A DNA stretch of 64,000 nucleotides, from the NCBI RefSeq assembly GCF_000283155.1, contig NW_004454216.1:5259144-5323143 (forward strand), given 5' to 3'. The notes below the pieces were generated by a model. The model did not search any database and was not told the origin of the DNA. It was given only the letters and a program-made list of their open reading frames with translations. Numbering within the stretch: position 1 is the first letter of the stretch; each line of letters begins with the position of its first letter. Shown here piece by piece: positions 58,605-64,000 of this stretch. The position numbers and the translations under genes are program-made. Source of the stretch: Ceratotherium simum simum. Lineage: Eukaryota > Chordata > Mammalia > Perissodactyla > Rhinocerotidae.

Positions 58605-59435
58605 AGGAAGATCTAAAAAAAAAAAGTCTTCATAAAATAAATATCTATGAGCCTATACTGATATAAATAAGTGATTGAATAAATAAATAAGTGTAGGAAG
58701 AGATGAATCTCCAATGCAGAAGGATTCCAGATAATCTATGTAGATACTGTACCTTTCAGGAGGTAGAACATAACTCTCCACTCAAGTGTGGCCTGCTCAT
58801 AGTGACTTCCTTCCAAGGAGGACAATGTGGAAAGAGAGAAGAAAAAGAGTAACTATATGGTGGAGATACCTGACAAACACAAACCCCTCAGGTCAGTGTC
58901 AATAGTGACAAGTCATGTTGATAGCATGTACCCTTCTTAATATGAGGTAATAAAAAATGGCACTTTACCTCTGTGGTTTCCTCCCAAAACCCTTAACCCT
59001 AGTCTAATCATGAGAAAAGCATCAGATAAATTCCAATAGAGGGACCTTCTACAAAATACCTGAGCAGTACTCCTCAAAACCATCAAAGTCATCAAAAACA
59101 AGGAAAATCTGAGAAAATGTCATAGTCAAGAGGAGCCTAAGGAGATGTGACAACTAATGTGATATCCTTGATGTGATCTGGAAAAGACAAAGAACATTAG
59201 GCAACACTAAGGAAATATGAATAATGTATGGACTTTAGTAATAATAAAGTATCAATATTAGCCTATTAATTGTGACAAATGTACCATCCTGATGTAATAG
59301 GTTAATAATAGAGGGAAATTGGTGTGGAGTTTATGGAAAGTCTGTACTGTCTTTGCAATTTTTCTGGAAATCTAAAACTGTTCTAAAAAATAAAGCTTAT
59401 TTTAAAAATAATAACTAAGTAAGTAACTAACTAAA
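58605..59435 (+). repeat. L1M 3'UTR with poly(A)-like end
   Basis: Well-matched L1 3'UTR: AATGCAGAAGGATTCCAGATAATC, AGTGACTTCCTTCCAA, ATGGCACTTTACCTCTGTGG, AGTCTAATCATGAGAAAAGC, GTCAAGAGGAGCCTAAGGAG, AATTGTGACAAATGTACCATC, GTACTGTCTTTGCAATTTTTCTGG. It ends AAATAAAGCTTATTTTAAAAA. Sense strand is plus. Confidence 0.85.
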
Positions 59436-59639
59436 TAATGGGGAGAAACGAGCTGTGATATTCCTCCAAGAAACAGCACAGCCAGGTTATCCTACAAGAA
59501 AGCTCCCAGTCAAGGAGTTCCACCTACACACTCAGAATTTCCAAACGTCATTTTTTACGTCATTATACAAGTTGCATTTATTTTAACTTGCCAGTATTTT
59601 AGAAATCACCTTTCCATGTTAGTCCATATAAATCTAATG

Positions 59640-59965
59640 TTTTGATTTTCCCTTGCTCTATAAAAAATTACCCAAACCTCATTGGCTTAAAACAACAATC
59701 ATTTTATTATATCTCAAAATCCAGGAATTTGGACAGGGCTTGACTAGGTGATTCTTCTGTTCCATGTAGTGTTGCCTGAGGTTGCTCCATGCTATTCAGC
59801 CCACAGTTAGGCTGGTCTGGAGGGTCCAGGTGGGCTTCACTCACTTGTCTGGCACCTTGACAGGATGACTGGAAGGCTGGGCTCAGCTAGAATTCTTGGC
59901 CAGAGTACCCATACATGGCTTCTCATGGTAGTCAGACTTCCGACATGGCTCCTAGAAAGTCTTCC
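59640..59965 (-). repeat. LTR-like fragment, probably antisense MaLR/ERVL type
   Basis: AATTACCCAAACCTCATTGGCTTAAAACAAC..CATTTTATTATATCTCA.., then GGGCTTGACTAGGTGATTCTTCTG and GGAAGGCTGGGCTCAGC. The CTTAAAACAACA..TTTATTAT block is the reverse complement of an LTR poly(A) region. Family not named. Confidence 0.5.
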
Positions 59966-59989
59966 AAGAACTCACTTATATTTTATTCC

Positions 59990-60720
59990 CAACATTAAAT
60001 ATGAATAGCATATGAAGATTCCCAGATATCTAAGGAATGCCTCTAACACGAAAGAGAGAAACCAGAATAAACAAACTGATGAAGGCAAGTTGACGAAAAG
60101 AGAGAGGATTTGAATAGAAGAAAACTTTTAAATATTATTAATATTCTTAGACAAGAGAAGATATTGCACCCATAAAACAGGAGGTCTTGGAAATTTAAAA
60201 CATATTAGTAGAAATGAAAAACTCAATAGGCGTATTGACGTTAAAAGCTGAGAAAATCTCCCAGGAAGTGGAGGCAAAAGAGAAAAAGATGGAAGATAGA
60301 AGAAAGAAAGATTACATTACAGAACTAGTCCAAGAAACTTACCATCCAAATAATTACAGAAAAAGAAAGTAGAGGAAAGAGAAAGGAGAAAGTCATCATT
60401 GAAAGAGTTCAGTAAAAATTTCCTGACCTGAAGAATGAGTTTCCAGGTTGGAAGTGTTAAAAGCACAGTAGAATAAAGTAGACGACCCCAAGGCTCTTCA
60501 CTTTGAACTTTCAGAACATTGGGATGAAGAGAAGAACCAGTAAACATCCAAGTAGGAAAAAGAAGGAAAAAACAAGTCTCATTCACAGGATCAGATAAAG
60601 TGATTTTGGACTTCTCAATAGCAAAACTGGGATTTAGAATTCAATGGGAAATATCTTCAAAGTTCTGGAGGAAAATTATTTCCAATCTAAAATTCTCTAC
60701 TCAACAAAATTGACTTTTTT
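59990..60720 (+). repeat. Old L1M/HAL1 ORF1-like fragment
   Basis: Degraded ORF1 text: AAAAATTTCCTGACCTGAAG, GAACTTTCAGAACATTGGGATGAAGAG, GGACTTCTCAATAGCAAAACTGGG and AATATCTTCAAAGTTCTGGAGGAAAATTATTTCCAATC. No intact frame; the minus-strand frame at 60317-60586 is a shadow. Confidence 0.7.
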
Positions 60721-60934
60721 TCTTCCTCTCATATTTAATTGATAGACATAAAATTCATAAAATAATTTACACGTCTCTTATCTTAATCAAGAAGTTACTG
60801 GAAGATGTGTTCTATCAAAACAACTAAATAAACAGAAAAAGAGAAAGAGAAGGACTAGATAAAATAGAAGACTGAACCCAGGACAGAGGGAAAGAGAGGT
60901 AACAGGATTATACCCTGCAACAGATGTAAAAAGC

Positions 60935-61180
60935 AAATGGTTTAGAATGGGCTAGATGCTATTCCCTGCACCGCCATTTATTAACTGAGATTCCTTGAGC
61001 AATGTAATTGACCCATCTGTGACTCACTTTCCTCTTCTGTACAATGGGGACATTCAGAGTACCTACCTTGCGTGGATTGTTGTGAGAAGTCAATCTAATA
61101 ACACACGTAAATATATCTGAGGCATGCCTGCCACAAAACAGGTGGTCAACAAACATTGGCCTTTACCATTTATTGTTGAA
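60935..61180 (+). repeat. MIR SINE
   Basis: CGCCATTTATTAACTGAGATTCC, ACTTTCCTCTTCTGTACAATGGGG, GTACCTACCTTGCGTGGATTGTTGTGAGAAG and GGCATGCCTGCCACAAAACAGG in MIR order. Confidence 0.85.
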
Positions 61181-61184
61181 TCCT

Positions 61185-62545
61185 CTTCCGTCTTTTCTCT
61201 CTATTCAGTCTCTATTAAAAGTAACCTGAATGTATTTGCTTATAACTTCCCCAAATGCAAGCCACATTGTTTCCATTTTATCAATTCATAAATCTGAGCT
61301 AGACTAAAGATTCCATTTAAAGTGCTTCCTAAAGCCTTCAAAACCTGCAAACAATTATAAAGAGATGAATAATAAGCAAAACAATTCCTTCCACTTCGTA
61401 AAATACCATTGAAATCATCTACATTTGCAAGTTATCCTAGATAATAAAAGCAGTGATACTTGACTGTTAACCCAGTAGCATAAAATACAAGGAAAACATA
61501 ATAAAATGTAGGGATTCTGCACCCTGCTGACATAATAACTAAACTGAATAGAAAGTCAAACTGACAAAGAAGGCCAAATTCCTAACTTTATGACCCGCAT
61601 GGAGGAATGAGCCAAAGTGTAGGACGACCATTGGAGTCTGAAATCTACCTGAGGGGTTCACTGTCGGTATTTTCATTGTGTGACTTATTTGGTGGGTATC
61701 ACAAGATTATAAATGTTGAGAGTATTACTGTTAGTGTTTCATAAAAACAGAGTTGGTATTTCTCTTAAATATGTGAGTGTAAAAACTGGTACCACTGCTT
61801 TCTTAAGTGTCTGATTTTATTACATCTCAGGGTTTTATTATACCCAGGGATCTCTGGTTTTCTAATAGCAGTCCCTAAGGCACTAGTAACAACGCATTTC
61901 TAAAATGCATATATTTTGTGAAATAAGGGCTAATATAATGAGCAGGCTCACACACAAATAGAAATAAAAACTTCCCTTTCTACCTTCTTCCTGCCATCCC
62001 ATGCACTGTTCAGGATTGCTCTGGGCACTGCTCCCAACCCGTGTTTCCAAAGGGTAATCCAGCACGGAGAACTTTGTGACACATGTGAAAGATAGATTAC
62101 AGAAAATGATATTATTCAGGTTATAGCAATAAGAAGAGGGAAGGGAACCCAGGTTTTTATGGGGACAGGGAGTCATCAGCACCTTATGGAAGTCATGAGG
62201 AAGGATGGGGATGAGTCTTACCCCATATTATATGAGGGCACTGGGCCCTTTGCAGTCAGCCATTTCCTGGAACATAAAGAGGGGTGGATTTACTAACCAT
62301 TCTTGCTTTCCAGGAACTCAGGGCTTAGATAAAGTTCAACATTTTCAATGTGGTCTTCTTCCCACTTAGAAGGTTAACTCAGTAAATTATACCTCAATCA
62401 GTGCTTTCCTCGGAGTGGACATTCCCAGGACCCTCCTCTTTATTCCGTGTATCTTGCAATTATTAGCCCACTTGATTCAGGAAAAAAAAAAAGTCTCACA
62501 TCCTATCCTTCCTTATTCCATTTTTGTGCCTAGTAAATATAGTAA
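61185..62545. other. Unique DNA, nothing recognised
   Basis: No repeat family, RNA gene or coding signal seen. Confidence 0.4.
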
Positions 62546-62547
62546 TA

Positions 62548-62598
62548 GCAATTGCAGTAATAATAATAACAACAACAATAACAATATCAAGAATAATT
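62548..62598 (+). repeat. (TAA)n/(CAA)n microsatellite
   Basis: TAATAATAATAACAACAACAATAACAATA; the in-frame poly-Asn of a 62-codon frame here is an artefact of it. Confidence 0.95.
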
Positions 62599-62599
62599 T

Positions 62600-62795
62600 G
62601 TAACAGTTATTGATTGTTTTCCATATGCCAGACACCTTTGCATGTAGTGATTTATTACGTCTAAAAACAATCCAATGGAGATATTGAGACTTAGGTGAAA
62701 TAATTTGCCTAACTTATTATAGCTGATGTGTTGTGAAACTGAGATTTGAACTTCCTCTGTCTACTCTTGCCAATTACACTGTCCTAACTTCAGAA
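62600..62795 (-). repeat. MIR SINE, antisense
   Basis: CAGTTATTGATTGTTTTCCATATGCCAGACACC, AGACTTAGGTGAAATAATTTGCC and GAGATTTGAACTTCC match antisense MIR. Confidence 0.65.
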
Positions 62796-62799
62796 TCCC

Positions 62800-64000
62800 A
62801 TACCACACAACAACAAATGCACCTTGGGGACACAGCCCACTGTTAGTTAGGGACGGCCTTGGAATCATTTACAAATGCTGAGAGTGGTAGTGAGGGAAAG
62901 TCTTTGTGGCTTAGGGAAACAACTCTCCCACCTAAGTTTAATTTTATGGAGCAGAGTGAGTTAACGTCAAAGTCTGGCCTCGTGCGTGCTGTACTACTCA
63001 GGCATTCCTGTGGGTTGTCTCAGAATTTCTATTTTATGGAAACACCTTCAAAAGCTCCATGGTAATTAAGTAAGAGGGAAGTTATATTATTCAATGATTA
63101 GTATGCACTACTTGTCTAATACAATCATTTTTAAAAGCAGAGTTCAAAGTTATATACATTTTTATGTGTCTAAATATATAAATTATAGGCTCATTATGAT
63201 TCCAATTCAACAAGTATGACTTTAAATACAAATCACCAGAGATAAGAATTGTCAATATTCTAATTGCTTTTATTTCATTTATCCTTTTCTCTTTTCTGAA
63301 TTTTTGGTACAGAACAGGTGTTTTTTTATATTCGTAAAACATACGGTGAAAATATTTCTGTTTCTAGACTTCTCTACCCTACATCATTTACTGATCCTTC
63401 AAGTTTGCTATTTCGCAGGGGGTGAGAGGTAGGGTGTGACTTGAGATGGAGAGAGAGAGCGCATGACTTTTATTTTAAACATTTCTGAATACAAATACTC
63501 TTTTTTCTATATCTTCTACTTAAAAACAAGTCATTCTGAATATCCATTCTAGAATTTCCTTTGGCTTTTCATACCAGCTCTTTTATCTGATTCTGTACTA
63601 GATGCTCTGCAGCCTCTCTCTCTCTTCCTGTCTTTCTCCTCCTCTATCTCTTTCTCACTGTTTCTCACACTGAGATTTTATATGCTTCTTGCTCTCTGCT
63701 TCACACTCTCTCTCATGCTTCCCTTATTTATTATTTCTTGTAGATACATTTCTGTTTTGCTTCATCCACCTGAATGCCTGAATGCATTGAAAAACAAAAG
63801 GCGTCTGAACACTGGAATTTCAGAAGCTTGAACTCATTAGTACATAGGAAAGTATTTCAAAATCTCCTCTCAGAGCCACAGAATTATCAGGGATATGTAT
63901 ATAACACTGAAACTCAAATTTAAAATGTCAAAGGCTAAGTCGTGGCAGCTATTTAGGTAATGATTGATTGAAATGTATAAAAAAAAAAAAACATTTTACT
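62800..64000. other. Unique DNA with CT-rich tract
   Basis: A pyrimidine-rich low-complexity run lies at about 63609-63720 (CTCTCTCTCTTCC.., TTTCTCACTG repeats). A short A-run ends the window (63979-63991). No gene seen. Confidence 0.45.

Overview
The window looks like ordinary non-coding euchromatin from a perissodactyl mammal, most likely a horse-family (Equus) genome. The best clue is six copies of the tRNA-derived equine SINE (ERE). Two are young ERE1 copies with 13-14 bp target-site duplications, and four are older ERE2/3-type copies whose tail carries a duplicated GGAAGATT..AATCTTCC motif. The rest is the usual placental background of L1, L2, MIR, L3/CR1, MaLR (MLT1) LTRs and hAT-Charlie transposons. 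I found no protein-coding exon, tRNA, rRNA, snRNA or processed pseudogene of a host gene. Every open frame is short, starts at a chance ATG or lies in a repeat. The window therefore reads as intergenic DNA or the inside of a large intron. All family names come from recognising sequence patterns, not from a database search, and old-repeat boundaries are good only to about 10-50 bp.

Layout. At 1-4413 there is a broken L1 on the minus strand: ORF2 remnant, then a 5'UTR with three degenerate tandem monomers and no ORF1. It abuts, tail to tail, a plus-strand L1 scrap at 1-104. From 4414 to 13400 come an unassigned repeat whose inverted partner lies at 10245-10690, three EREs (one holding the only assembly gap, Ns at 12430-12600), L2 pieces, and an MLT1 solo LTR inserted into an L2. 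From 13400 to 29000 come MIR and L2 fragments, several microsatellites, two more EREs and MER5/MER3-like DNA transposon remnants. A probable retroviral solo LTR lies at 29167-29707.

From 30000 to 32930 I recognise no repeats; this is the best candidate stretch for conserved regulatory DNA. From 32938 to 37440 there is an ERE followed by an L3/CR1 cluster interrupted by L2, a TCTA microsatellite and an old L1. From 37440 to 57960 the sequence is mostly unique, with scattered MIR, L2 and MLT1-like elements, a GA/GT compound microsatellite, two tandem duplications and a well-bounded hAT element at 56378-56746. From 57965 to 60720 there is a nested stack of old L1/HAL1-type pieces around an L1 3' end and an LTR-like fragment. 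The final 3 kb hold MIRs and simple repeats.

No gene network or novel system is visible. The observations most worth following up are the inverted unassigned repeat pair, the L1 5'UTR joined directly to the ORF2 endonuclease region, the gap inside a young SINE, an ERE1 variant with an expanded tRNA-like region, and candidate conserved blocks at 18775-19090 and 31000-32450.
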